Source: GCA-2862585 sp965277895 (lineage in GTDB: Bacteria > Bacteroidota > Bacteroidia > Flavobacteriales > UBA7312). Taken from it: a DNA stretch of 64,000 nucleotides. This document shows positions 42,127-50,857 of the stretch, piece after piece. Each line of letters begins with the position of its first letter. The first letter of the stretch is position 1. The stretch spans positions 682,001 to 746,000 of the forward strand of contig CBDIDR010000001.1 of assembly GCA_965277895.1 (NCBI GenBank). The letters are read 5' to 3'. The notes below the pieces were generated by a model that saw nothing but the letters and a program-made list of their open reading frames with translations, was not told the origin of the DNA and did no database searches. Position numbers and translations under genes: made by a program.

Positions 42127-43689
42127 ATGAATTTTAATGATAAGATAACGATTCTGTGGGTGGATGATGAAATTGACCTTTTAAGACCTCATATAATGTT
42201 TTTGGAAGAAAAAGGCTACTCCATTCAAACTGCCAATAATGGTGTTTCAGCTATTGAATTATTAGATGACAATCATTTTGATTTAGTTTTTTTAGATGAA
42301 AATATGCCTGGATTATCAGGTCTAGAAACATTAATAGAATTAAAAAATAAGCGCCCCAATCTTCCCGTGATAATGATTACAAAAAGTGAGGAAGAAAGTA
42401 TTATGGAAGAGGCTATTGGCTCTAAAATTTCCGACTACTTAATAAAGCCGGTTAACCCCAATCAAATTCTATTATCCATTAAAAAACATATTGATAGCGA
42501 TAGACTAGTTTCTAAAAAAACCAATGCAGATTATCAAAAAGAGTTTAGAGATATTGGCATAAAACTTGGTGGAAATTTGTCAATCGAAGAATGGGAAGAT
42601 CTTTTCAGGAAAATTACTTTTTGGGAATTAGAGCTTGAAAAATCAGGTGATGATAGTATGAAGCAAATTCTTGAAATGCAAAAGTCTGAAGCAAACGCTC
42701 AGTTTTTCAAGTTCATAAAATCAAATTACGAATCGTGGTTTTCTGGCTCTCAAGATTCGCCATTAATGTCACATCAGATTTTTAAGCATTCAGTATTGCC
42801 AGAACTCAATGAGGATAAAACCACTTTTTTTATTGTTATAGATAATCTAAGGTATGATCAGTGGAAAATGATTCAGCCAAGTCTGATGAATGATTTTAGA
42901 GTTGAAGATGAGTCACTCTATTTTAGTATCCTTCCAACAGCTACTCAATATTCAAGAAATGCTATTTTTTCTGGTTTACTGCCTTTACAGATGGAACAGC
43001 AGCATAAGGATTGGTGGAAAAACGACACTGATGAAGGGGGTAAAAATTTATTTGAAAAGGAGTTTTTAGAAGCTCAAATGAAACGTTTAGGTAAAGGTCA
43101 TTTAAAAGTCTCTTATAATAAGATTACTAATATTGATGCTGGTCGTAGGTTAGTAGATAATATGCAAAACTTGATGAATAATCAACTTAACGTTATTGTG
43201 TATAATTTCGTTGATATGCTTTCTCATGCTAGAACGGATATGAAAGTTATAAAAGAGCTTGCAGAAGGAAATGCCGCTTATAGGTCATTAACAACTTCAT
43301 GGTTTGAATACTCTCCTCTCAAAGATATGTTTTCTTTTATTGCTAATAATAATTCTAAAGTAGTTGTGACAACTGATCACGGAACAGTGCTTGCAAAAAA
43401 ACCAACTAAGGTACTTGGTGAGAAAGACCTTACTACAAACCTAAGATATAAACTGGGTAGAAATATGAAGTATAATTCAAAAGAGGTATTTGAAATTAAC
43501 CGCCCTAAAGATGTATTTTTGCCAGTAGTGAATATGAGTAGTAAATATATTTTTGCAAGAGAAGATTACTTCTTTGCATATCCTAATAATTATAATTATT
43601 ATGTCAATCATTACAAAGAAACTTTTCAGCATGGGGGAGTTTCATTAGAGGAAATGATTATTCCTATTGTAACATTGTCATCCAAGTAA
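42127..43689 (+). CDS. porX: Response regulator with PglZ/alkaline-phosphatase-like output domain, T9SS regulator PorX
   Basis: This 520-residue protein is PorX, which controls type IX secretion genes with PorY and SigP and also links to the T9SS motor in studied species. The receiver domain (about 7-125) has the Asp13-Asp14 acidic pair, phospho-acceptor Asp57 in VFLDENMPG and Lys in MITKSEE. A helical linker follows, then the PglZ-type phosphatase domain (about 205-520) with FFIVIDNLRYDQWKMI, TATQYSRNAIFSG, VTTDHGTVL and the C-terminal FQHGGVSLEEMIIP. Full length. It is followed by tsaE after 4 nt. Confidence 0.95.
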   Translation: MNFNDKITILWVDDEIDLLRPHIMFLEEKGYSIQTANNGVSAIELLDDNHFDLVFLDENMPGLSGLETLIELKNKRPNLPVIMITKSEEESIMEEAIGSKISDYLIKPVNPNQILLSIKKHIDSDRLVSKKTNADYQKEFRDIGIKLGGNLSIEEWEDLFRKITFWELELEKSGDDSMKQILEMQKSEANAQFFKFIKSNYESWFSGSQDSPLMSHQIFKHSVLPELNEDKTTFFIVIDNLRYDQWKMIQPSLMNDFRVEDESLYFSILPTATQYSRNAIFSGLLPLQMEQQHKDWWKNDTDEGGKNLFEKEFLEAQMKRLGKGHLKVSYNKITNIDAGRRLVDNMQNLMNNQLNVIVYNFVDMLSHARTDMKVIKELAEGNAAYRSLTTSWFEYSPLKDMFSFIANNNSKVVVTTDHGTVLAKKPTKVLGEKDLTTNLRYKLGRNMKYNSKEVFEINRPKDVFLPVVNMSSKYIFAREDYFFAYPNNYNYYVNHYKETFQHGGVSLEEMIIPIVTLSSK

Positions 43690-43693
43690 AAAA

Positions 43694-44110
43694 ATGAAAT
43701 GGATTTGTGAAAACCTTGCAGACTTAGATGAAATAAGTAGAGCTATTCTTGCCAGCTGTTCTTCTAGAAAGATAGCTTTTTATGGCGAAATGGGTGCAGG
43801 AAAAACAACCCTTGTAAAACTACTTTGTAAACATCTCAAAGTAATCGATGTTGTGAAAAGTCCGACCTTTTCAATTGTAAATGAGTATATTAGTGAATCA
43901 AATCAGACGGTTTACCATTTTGACTTTTATCGTTTAAATAGTAGACAAGAAGCAATTGATATAGGTTTAGACACTTATTTTAACGATTCATCCTATTGTT
44001 TTGTTGAATGGCCTTCTGTGATTGGTGATTTGTTGCCTTCTGATTTTAACAGTATTCACATTGAAGTTGAAGAAGAAAAAAGAATTATAAAACTATCATT
44101 AAATGACTAG
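43694..44110 (+). CDS. tsaE: tRNA threonylcarbamoyladenosine biosynthesis protein TsaE
   Basis: This small ATPase of 138 residues acts with TsaB and TsaD in making t6A37 on ANN-decoding tRNAs. Walker A is GEMGAGKTTLVKLLCKHL (about residue 31); the family motifs SPTFSIVNEY and HFDFYRLNSRQEA, and the CFVEWPSVI block near the end, are present. It overlaps the ald gene by 8 nt. Confidence 0.95.
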   Translation: MKWICENLADLDEISRAILASCSSRKIAFYGEMGAGKTTLVKLLCKHLKVIDVVKSPTFSIVNEYISESNQTVYHFDFYRLNSRQEAIDIGLDTYFNDSSYCFVEWPSVIGDLLPSDFNSIHIEVEEEKRIIKLSLND

Positions 44111-45308
44111 TATTTCATCGTTGGGAAGTGGCAGTTTATTGCCGCAAGAGGAAAAGTTAGAAGTTAAAAAACAATCAAAAAGGTTATTCATTGGAGTGCC
44201 AAAAGAAATTGCTTTTCAAGAAAGTAGAATTGCTATTGTGCCAGATGCTGTTCAACTATTGGTTAGTCATGGTCATGAGGTTTTAATAGAGTCTACGGCA
44301 GGAGAAGGGTCAAACTTTTCTGACAATGAATTCAGTGAGGCTGGAGCAAAAATAGTTTTTGATACCAAAGAAATTTATCAAGCAGATATTATTTTAAAAG
44401 TCGAGCCACCAACATTAGAAGAGATTGAACTAATGAAAGGCAGGCAAACATTAATTTCTGCTTTACAAATTACAACCAGAAGCCAAGAATTTATAAATCG
44501 ACTAATTGAAAAAAAGATTACTTGTTTTGCGTACGAATTTATTCAAGATGATTCTGGAACTATGCCTTTGATTCGCTCCATGAGTGAAATCGCAGGGAAT
44601 ACATCTGTTCTCATCGCCTCTGAGTGTTTGAGTAATGCTAATGATGGTAAAGGCTTACTATTGGGAGGAATTGCTGGAGTTACTCCTACAGAGGTGGTTA
44701 TAATCGGTGCAGGTACTGTAGGAGAGTTTGCTGCTCGTTCTGCAATGGGTCTTGGAGCTTCAGTGAAAGTATTTGATAATTCACTGTCTAAATTAAGAAG
44801 ATTACAAAACGATTTAAATACTAGAGTGTTTACATCCATAATTCAGCCAAAGGTTTTGACTAAGGCATTGAAGCGAGCAGATGTTGTTATAGGTGCACTA
44901 AGATCTGGTGACAAAAGAACGCCATGTGTTGTGACAGAAGAAATGGTTGCAGAAATGAAAGAAGGTGCTGTAATAATTGATGTCAGTATTGACCAAGGCG
45001 GTTGTTTCGAAACCTCCGAACTAACTAATCATTCTAATCCAACCTTCAAAAAACATGGTGTTATTCATTACTGTGTGCCAAATATTCCATCTAGAGTAGC
45101 TCGAACAGCTTCTTACTCATTAAGTAATTTACTTACCCCAATTATACTGAGAATTGGAGATTTTGGTGGTTTAGATAATGTTATATCTTCGGATGTAGGG
45201 CTACGCCAGGGAGTGTATATTTGCAAAGGAATTTTAACAAATAAGATGGTTGGTCAATGGTTCAACCTCAATTATAAAGAGATTAATTTAATTATAGCCA
45301 GCATTTAA
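44103..45308 (+). CDS. ald: Alanine dehydrogenase
   Basis: This 401-residue NAD-dependent enzyme interconverts L-alanine and pyruvate plus ammonia. The N-terminal catalytic domain (GVPKEIAFQESRIAIVPDAV) and the Rossmann core EVVIIGAGTVGEFAARSAMG (about 200) are clear; the PNIPSRVARTASYSLSN segment carries the conserved Arg/Pro region. The first 28 residues are a non-conserved extension rich in Ser/Gly/Lys. It sits between tsaE and a small membrane protein, with overlaps of 8 nt and 1 nt. Confidence 0.92.
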   Translation: MTSISSLGSGSLLPQEEKLEVKKQSKRLFIGVPKEIAFQESRIAIVPDAVQLLVSHGHEVLIESTAGEGSNFSDNEFSEAGAKIVFDTKEIYQADIILKVEPPTLEEIELMKGRQTLISALQITTRSQEFINRLIEKKITCFAYEFIQDDSGTMPLIRSMSEIAGNTSVLIASECLSNANDGKGLLLGGIAGVTPTEVVIIGAGTVGEFAARSAMGLGASVKVFDNSLSKLRRLQNDLNTRVFTSIIQPKVLTKALKRADVVIGALRSGDKRTPCVVTEEMVAEMKEGAVIIDVSIDQGGCFETSELTNHSNPTFKKHGVIHYCVPNIPSRVARTASYSLSNLLTPIILRIGDFGGLDNVISSDVGLRQGVYICKGILTNKMVGQWFNLNYKEINLIIASI

Positions 45309-45688
45309 TGTTCAGACGTTTCGGAATTTTCTTCTTTGGTGTTCTTCTTGGAGTTATGATTATTCGATTTGCCTTTCCAGGCAGATTTACAGAATACACC
45401 CAATATTTTAGTTTAGACTACAGAGTGATTTATCACCTTAGCCAAGATACTATCTATATAAGTAATGAGGCTCAATGCTTAATGGAGTGCTTGGATGTTG
45501 AACAAGCTGATGTCTTAGCTGTTTTAAAGGGTGGAGAAGTTAACTTCGAATTGAGTGACAAAAATGCTAAGCCTTGTAAACTTTACCTTGTAGAAAAAGA
45601 AAATCTTGAAGTATCTTTTGAATTATGTGAAGATAAAGTGAAACTTAAAAACTTTTCTTTTGGAGAAGATACTTGTTCTTGTAATTAA
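45308..45688 (+). CDS. Small single-span membrane protein, function unknown (possibly DUF4258-like)
   Basis: This 126-residue protein has one N-terminal membrane helix (about 5-23, FGIFFFGVLLGVMIIRFAF) and a compact extracytoplasmic or cytoplasmic domain with six Cys, including a terminal CSCN. The C-terminal strand pattern KLYLVEKENLEVSFELCEDKVKLKNFSF resembles DUF4258-type proteins found beside alanine dehydrogenase in other Flavobacteriia; I recall this association and cannot verify it. The start overlaps the ald stop by one base, so the four genes porX-tsaE-ald-this form one operon. It converges with proline dehydrogenase (4-nt overlap). Confidence 0.7.
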   Translation: MFRRFGIFFFGVLLGVMIIRFAFPGRFTEYTQYFSLDYRVIYHLSQDTIYISNEAQCLMECLDVEQADVLAVLKGGEVNFELSDKNAKPCKLYLVEKENLEVSFELCEDKVKLKNFSFGEDTCSCN

Positions 45689-46869
45689 ATAGTTCTTCTA
45701 ACTTTTTCTTTAATGATTAAACTCAGTTCACGGCCCGTTTGTCCAGAAATAGAGGTATTTTCTTGTGCTCTTCTGATGAGGTATGGCATTACTAGTTTTA
45801 CAGGTCCGTAGGGCATATATTTAACAACATTATAACCTTTGTCAGCAAGATTGAAGCTGATGTGGTCACTCATTCCTAAAAGTTGAGAAAAATAAACGCG
45901 TTTATCATCTTTTAGAATATTATATTCTTTCATTAAATCAATCAACTTCAGTGAGCTTTCTTCATTGTGAGTACCAGCACAAAGAGAAATTTTGTCAATA
46001 TGATTTATGCAATAAGCCAAGGCTAAATCATAATCTTTATCGCAGCTTATCTTATCTTTTTGAATAGGAGAAGAATATCCAAGTTTCTCAGCTCGTTCAC
46101 GCTCTTTTTCCATATAAGCACCCCTTACAATTTTCAACCCCAAATAGTAGTTTCCATTTTCAGCATCTGCATAAGATTGCTTCAAAAATGCTATTCTATC
46201 CCATCTGTACATTTGAAGTGTATTATAAACTATAGCTTTCTCACTATTATACTTTCTCATCATAGAAGTTGCCAAATCGTCTATTGTATTTTGAATCCAG
46301 CTTTCTTCAGCATCTATGAAAATCCTAACGTCTAAATCATAAGCCTTTTGGCAGATAATTTTTACTCTATCTTTTAAAAGTTCGAATTCTCTTTTTTCAT
46401 TTTCATTTAATGAAATATTTGAGCTTATTTTTTCTAATAATTCTATTCGAGCTAAGCCTGATGTTTTGAAGACAGCAAAAGGAATATTTTCATCTCCTTT
46501 AGCTCGCTCAATAGTTTTTATAATTTCATTGGCAGTTAAATCAAAGTTTTCTTTGCTGCTTTCACCTTCAACGGAATAGTCAAGGATAGTTTGGACGTTA
46601 TATTTCGCCAGTGATTGAATTCGTTCTTCACAATCCATAATTGACTCCCCACCGCAGAACTGCTCGAAAATGGTGTTTTTGATGATAGACTTAATGGGTA
46701 ATCTCAGGAAAAATGCAACATTAAGTAACGTTGGTCCTAATTTCACTAATACATTATTACCTACTAACTTAAATAGCCAATAGGACTTCTGTAAATCTGA
46801 AGTTGATTTAGCTTTGAAAGCAATTTCTGTGTTGTCGAAAGAAACTTTACTCATTTTACTTTTTGACAT
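45685..46869 (-). CDS. Proline dehydrogenase
   Basis: This 394-residue FAD enzyme oxidises proline to pyrroline-5-carboxylate. It is the monofunctional TIM-barrel type, without the PutA aldehyde dehydrogenase part. Recognised segments include FIDAEESWIQNTIDDL (about 215), LKIVRGAYMEKERERAE (about 260), ALAYCINHIDKISLCAGTHNEE, FSQLLGMSDHISFNLADKG and the C-terminal MPYLIRRAQENTSISGQTGRE. It overlaps the O-methyltransferase gene by 19 nt. Confidence 0.93.
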   Translation of the reverse strand: MSKSKMSKVSFDNTEIAFKAKSTSDLQKSYWLFKLVGNNVLVKLGPTLLNVAFFLRLPIKSIIKNTIFEQFCGGESIMDCEERIQSLAKYNVQTILDYSVEGESSKENFDLTANEIIKTIERAKGDENIPFAVFKTSGLARIELLEKISSNISLNENEKREFELLKDRVKIICQKAYDLDVRIFIDAEESWIQNTIDDLATSMMRKYNSEKAIVYNTLQMYRWDRIAFLKQSYADAENGNYYLGLKIVRGAYMEKERERAEKLGYSSPIQKDKISCDKDYDLALAYCINHIDKISLCAGTHNEESSLKLIDLMKEYNILKDDKRVYFSQLLGMSDHISFNLADKGYNVVKYMPYGPVKLVMPYLIRRAQENTSISGQTGRELSLIIKEKVRRTI

Positions 46870-47495
46870 ATCATTAATCCATCTCTTACTGGTAAGAGTA
46901 AATTCTCTACCCTATCACTCTGATGAATTTTGGTATTATAATCTATCAATGCTTTTGTTTCCGAATCATTATTCTTTATTTCTTCTACCACTTTTCCACT
47001 CCAAAGTACATTGTCTGCTATGATAAAACCTCCTACGGGCATTTTATCAATAACAATATCAAAGTACTTAGAATAATTTTCTTTATCTGCATCAATAAAT
47101 ACCAAGTCAAAGTTATCTTTAATAGTTGGCACTATTTCTAATGCATTCCCTACATATTGCTTTACCTTATCTTTAATACCTGCTTTTTCAAAATAAGAAG
47201 ATGACATTGACTCAAGTTCTTCATTAATGTCTATAGTATAGAGCTTGCCATTATCTCTTAGACCTTCAGATAAACAAATAGCGGAATAGCCAGTATATGT
47301 GCCAATTTCTAAAATTGCTTGTGGGCGAATCATCTTGCTAAACATACTTAGGGCTCTTCCTTGCAAATGTCCTGATAACATTCTTGGGATTAACACTTTA
47401 GCCCATGTTTCTCTATTGAGTTCGGATAGGAGAGGGCTTTCATCTTGAGTATGACTACATGCGTAGTCGTCAATGTTTTTAGGTAAAAATTCCAT
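46851..47495 (-). CDS. Class I SAM-dependent O-methyltransferase (catechol/caffeoyl-CoA type)
   Basis: This 214-residue methyltransferase carries motif I ILEIGTYTGYSAICLSEGL, the acidic motif II TIDINEELESMS, and the metal-binding FDLVFIDADKENYSKYF with GGFIIADNVLWSGKV, matching the O-methyltransferase family 3. The physiological substrate is unknown. It begins where the M16 peptidase stops and overlaps the proline dehydrogenase gene, so the three are cotranscribed. Confidence 0.92.
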   Translation of the reverse strand: MEFLPKNIDDYACSHTQDESPLLSELNRETWAKVLIPRMLSGHLQGRALSMFSKMIRPQAILEIGTYTGYSAICLSEGLRDNGKLYTIDINEELESMSSSYFEKAGIKDKVKQYVGNALEIVPTIKDNFDLVFIDADKENYSKYFDIVIDKMPVGGFIIADNVLWSGKVVEEIKNNDSETKALIDYNTKIHQSDRVENLLLPVRDGLMICQKVK

Positions 47496-48718
47496 TATAC
47501 TTTATAAATCAGATGTGAGAGTTTATCTTCATTAAAAATTTCATTTGCTACTTCAAGAATTTGCGATGAGCTTACTGCCTCAACCTTTTCTTTCACTATT
47601 TCAAAAGTATCAACTTTATTGTAAAGTAAAACACTTTTTCCAAGCGACAACATCAAATTTACGTCATTTTCTTGACCTATAGCTATCTGTCCAATCAATT
47701 GTTGTTTAGCTTTTTTGAGTTGTAAAGTACCAAGCGGTTTTTCACATAATTTAATCAGTTCTCTTTTGGTTAGTTTTATACTTCTGTTAATTTTATCTCT
47801 ATCAGACGCTAGATATACCGAGAATATGCCAGTGTCGCTATACGGAGTGTAATTAGACTCTATTGAATAGGTAAAGCCGTATTTTTCTCGAATAGCCAAA
47901 TTCAATCTTGAATTCATTCCAGGACCACCCAAAATATTATTTAGAAGTGTTAAAGGCGTTTTCTTAGGATGTTTTATACCATAAGCTTCATTGCCAATAA
48001 TACAATGCGATTGAAAGCCTTTTTTATTTGTGGTGATTTCCTTTTTTTGGTAATTAGAAAAAGCTAGTTGACTTCTATTAGTTTGACTTTTAGGAATATG
48101 AGCAAAATGTTTTTCAACTAATGAAATTAATTTTTCCATAGTGATGTCTCCCACTGAACTTATAACCATTTCATGAGTGAGGTAATTTCGATTAATAAAA
48201 TCATTAATCATCCTTTTATTAAAGGAATTAATATGCTTTGGAGTTCCCAAAATATTTTTTCCCAATGAGTGGTCACTAAACACTTGCTCTTCGAATTCAT
48301 CAAAAATTAATTCTGAAGGGTTATCCTTGTAATAATTGATTTCGTCAAGAACAACTGTTTTCTCTTTTTCTAATTCTTTTTTCGGGAAATTTGAGTTAAA
48401 AATGATATCACTTAGAAGTTCTAGCGAACGTTCATAATACTTTGGAATGAATGAGGAGTGAATACATGTTTCCTCTTTTGTGGTGAAGGCATTTATTTCT
48501 CCTCCAACATCTTCCATTCGACTAAGTATATGGAAGGCTTTTCTTTTGCTGGTACCTTTGAATATCACATGCTCAATAAAGTGAGCTAGACCCTGTTCGT
48601 TTTCCATCTCGTCTCTAGAGCCACCCTTAATAATTAATCCACAATGAGCTACAGCTCTATCGGTTTTTTTGTGAACTATACGTATTCCATTTTCCAATTG
48701 GTGGTGATAGAAGTGCAT
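47495..48718 (-). CDS. M16-family zinc peptidase (mitochondrial processing peptidase-like)
   Basis: This 407-residue protein has the inverted zinc motif H-x-x-E-H in GLAHFIEHVIFKGTSKR (about residue 46-50) and the distal Glu in EKTVVLDEINYYKDNPSE (about 122). The second half-domain has REKYGFTYSIESNYTPYSDT with the Arg/Tyr pair of the C-terminal domain. It belongs to the short two-domain class that forms dimers and degrades or processes peptides. No signal peptide is seen, so it is likely cytoplasmic. Separate from the larger M16 protein at 63158. Confidence 0.92.
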   Translation of the reverse strand: MHFYHHQLENGIRIVHKKTDRAVAHCGLIIKGGSRDEMENEQGLAHFIEHVIFKGTSKRKAFHILSRMEDVGGEINAFTTKEETCIHSSFIPKYYERSLELLSDIIFNSNFPKKELEKEKTVVLDEINYYKDNPSELIFDEFEEQVFSDHSLGKNILGTPKHINSFNKRMINDFINRNYLTHEMVISSVGDITMEKLISLVEKHFAHIPKSQTNRSQLAFSNYQKKEITTNKKGFQSHCIIGNEAYGIKHPKKTPLTLLNNILGGPGMNSRLNLAIREKYGFTYSIESNYTPYSDTGIFSVYLASDRDKINRSIKLTKRELIKLCEKPLGTLQLKKAKQQLIGQIAIGQENDVNLMLSLGKSVLLYNKVDTFEIVKEKVEAVSSSQILEVANEIFNEDKLSHLIYKV

Positions 48719-48738
48719 TCTGAACTTTATTAATTGAA

Positions 48739-48777
48739 GAAAAAAAAACTCGAACAGAGAATTTCCATTCGAGTTTT
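48739..48777 (-). terminator. Rho-independent terminator after the Cys/Lys-rich gene
   Basis: A 10-bp stem (48745-48754 with 48768-48777, 13-nt loop) is followed on the minus strand by a long T-run. It lies 19 nt beyond the stop at 48796 and separates that gene from the M16 peptidase gene. Confidence 0.8.
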
Positions 48778-48795
48778 AATAAATTATTAAAATGT

Positions 48796-49152
48796 TTAGC
48801 TAGTTGGCTTCTGCTTTGAGCTACAACAACCTTGTTTTTTCTTGTCGCAGTTAGCTACTTGTTTTCCTGTTTTTGAGCAACACGCGTCGCCTTTAGAACA
48901 TTTCTTAGCAGAAGTTTCTTTTACTTCTTTAGAGCTAGAACACTTAGCTTTTTCGTCTTTAGAGCAAGATTTAGATTTCTCTGCACTCGCTTTTGCGTCT
49001 TTGCTACAGCATTTTTTTGCTTCATCAGAAGATGAACATTTTTTAACGGTTTGCTCTACTTTTACGTCTTCAGATTTTGAAGAAGTTGTTGTTTGAGCAA
49101 TCATATTAGTGGATAAAAATCCGAATAGTAATATAAAAATTAATTTTTGCAT
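48796..49152 (-). CDS. Small secreted Cys/Lys-rich protein, function unknown
   Basis: This 118-residue protein has a signal peptide (residues 1-20, MQKLIFILLFGFLSTNMIAQ) and a low-complexity mature chain of Lys, Ser, Cys, Asp, Glu and Ala. Eleven Cys lie at 39, 48, 49, 63, 71, 85, 91, 92, 102, 109 and 110, three of them as Cys-Cys pairs, in degenerate repeats of the form K-C/CC-S-K/S-D. There are no aromatic residues after the signal. It could bind metals or be a disulfide-rich surface or matrix protein; neither is proven. It is flanked by a strong terminator and a 40-nt upstream gap, so it is probably monocistronic. Confidence 0.72.
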   Translation of the reverse strand: MQKLIFILLFGFLSTNMIAQTTTSSKSEDVKVEQTVKKCSSSDEAKKCCSKDAKASAEKSKSCSKDEKAKCSSSKEVKETSAKKCSKGDACCSKTGKQVANCDKKKQGCCSSKQKPTS

Positions 49153-49192
49153 TTTGTTTATGGTTTTAGCTGCTTCGAAGTTACTAAAAAAA

Positions 49193-49843
49193 TTAATATG
49201 TAGCTAGTACAGTTTTGTTTCCTTTTACAACTTGATTCATTTCAACATTTATTTTGGTTCCAAGAGGGAAAAATACATCGACTCTTGAGCCGAATTTTAT
49301 AAATCCGTAATCTTCACCTTTTTTGGCAATAGCATCTTTTTTAGCGTAGAGTACTATTCTTCTAGCTACAGCACCAGCGATTTGACGAAATAGAAGAGCT
49401 ATTTTATCATTTTCAACAACTACTGTAGTTCGTTCATTTAATGTTGACGATTTTGGATGCCATGCCACGAGATATTTACCAGGATGATACTTTGAGTATT
49501 TCACAGTACCATTTATAGGGTATCTATTGACATGTACGTTAACTGGCGACATAAAAATAGAAACTTGAATTCTTTTGTCTTTGAAAAACTCAGGCTCTTC
49601 AACTTCTTCAATTACAACTATTTTTCCGTCAGCAGGTGCTACAACTTCGTTTTCTTTGGCTGTTACAACTCTCTTAGGGTTTCTGAAAAATTGAACGACC
49701 AATACTAATACTATTAAAGAGGCAATTTGTATTAATGTATTAAGCCAATTTATTTCTGATAGACCTATTAAATAGTTTATGGCTAATAAAAGAATTATTG
49801 TCGTTGCAATGATTCTGTACCCTTCTTTGTGAATTAAGTTCAT
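49193..49843 (-). CDS. psd: Phosphatidylserine decarboxylase proenzyme, short type
   Basis: This 216-residue enzyme makes phosphatidylethanolamine from phosphatidylserine. Two N-terminal membrane helices (about 12-47) precede the conserved core: VVAPADGKIVVIEEVEE, IFMSPVNVHVNRYPINGTV, and KFGSRVDVFFP, in which Gly-Ser is the self-cleavage site producing the pyruvoyl group. Its ATG overlaps the cdsA stop (ATGA), giving a phospholipid synthesis pair. Confidence 0.95.
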   Translation of the reverse strand: MNLIHKEGYRIIATTIILLLAINYLIGLSEINWLNTLIQIASLIVLVLVVQFFRNPKRVVTAKENEVVAPADGKIVVIEEVEEPEFFKDKRIQVSIFMSPVNVHVNRYPINGTVKYSKYHPGKYLVAWHPKSSTLNERTTVVVENDKIALLFRQIAGAVARRIVLYAKKDAIAKKGEDYGFIKFGSRVDVFFPLGTKINVEMNQVVKGNKTVLATY

Positions 49844-50661
49844 GAAATTAAAATTATATAAATGTATACTATTGGAATTACTAGTAAAGCACTGTCAAAG
49901 CGGTCGAGTATTCCACCATGTCCAGGTAAAATAGTTCCACTGTCTTTAACGTTTGCTGTTCGTTTTATCATTGATTCTATTAAATCCCCAATAACTGATG
50001 AGATACAAATGATTATTCCTAAGATTATCCATTCTGTTAGGTCTAATTTAGTAACGAAGTTTGAAAGAATTATCGAGCTAATAATACAGAGAACAAAACC
50101 TCCAGCTACACCTTCCCAACTTTTCTTAGGCGAGATGCGTTCTAATAGTTTGTGCTTGCCAAAATTGACCCCAGCAAAATAACCGCCAACATCACTCATC
50201 CAAATTAAAATAAAGACACTTAATAGGAGTATATAGTCATACTGATTAGCGTCATTATGACTCAAGAAAAATGTCAATGACATTGGAATAGATATGTAGA
50301 TAACACCCATCAAAGTAAGTCCTATGTTGCTATAGCTTACACTCTCCTTTCGAAATAATTCAAGGATGAACACTAATAGAACTAGAAAGCAACTTATTGC
50401 GAAGCTGATTTTTGATAATTCGAAGCTTTTGAAATATAAAAACGAGGAGGCGAATAAACCTAACGAAATGAGCATACCTAAGTAAACTTGAGGTTTGGTT
50501 TTTTCGTTTTGAACGAGTGCATAAAATTCCTTAATAGCGAGAAGCATTACAACAAGAAAAAAGAGTGAACTACTGAGCTCTCCAAGTATTAGACTGGAGA
50601 TAAAAACAATGCCATACAATGCTCCAGTTATGGTTCTTGTCTTTAATTTACTCTTGGACAT
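49840..50661 (-). CDS. cdsA: Phosphatidate cytidylyltransferase
   Basis: This 273-residue integral membrane enzyme makes CDP-diacylglycerol, the branch point of phospholipid synthesis. About eight membrane helices are visible, with the CDS signature MIKRTANVKDSGTILPGHGG followed by ILDRFDS near the C-terminus. Upstream, DVGGYFAGVNFGKHKL and ISPKKSWEGVAGG fit the family. It overlaps DUF2007 by 14 nt and psd by 4 nt. Confidence 0.95.
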   Translation of the reverse strand: MSKSKLKTRTITGALYGIVFISSLILGELSSSLFFLVVMLLAIKEFYALVQNEKTKPQVYLGMLISLGLFASSFLYFKSFELSKISFAISCFLVLLVFILELFRKESVSYSNIGLTLMGVIYISIPMSLTFFLSHNDANQYDYILLLSVFILIWMSDVGGYFAGVNFGKHKLLERISPKKSWEGVAGGFVLCIISSIILSNFVTKLDLTEWIILGIIICISSVIGDLIESMIKRTANVKDSGTILPGHGGILDRFDSALLVIPIVYIYIILIS

Positions 50662-50857
50662 CTTTCAATATTTCTTTTGCTGCCTCAAGATCGAATGCTT
50701 TTACCTTTAGTTCAGCTTCGCCAAATTGAAGGTATGAAGAATCAATTTTATTGATGATAACAGATTGGATTTCATGTTCTAGTAATAAACCTTTCATTAA
50801 TTCTAATTGATAGGGCTTACTTGTTGTCACCAGAGTTATCCAATTGTTTTGAGTCAT
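50648..50857 (-). CDS. DUF2007-family small protein
   Basis: This 69-residue protein has the ferredoxin-like DUF2007 pattern: WITLVTTSKPYQLELMKGLL, then a short second strand and VKAFDLEAAKEILKDVQE. Members are called putative signal-transducing proteins, but their role is unknown. The ATG at 50857 lies inside the end of ftsH, with a 41-nt out-of-frame overlap, which keeps the conserved Trp; a shorter start would remove it. Part of the rsfS-ftsH-cdsA-psd operon. Confidence 0.85.
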   Translation of the reverse strand: MTQNNWITLVTTSKPYQLELMKGLLLEHEIQSVIINKIDSSYLQFGEAELKVKAFDLEAAKEILKDVQE

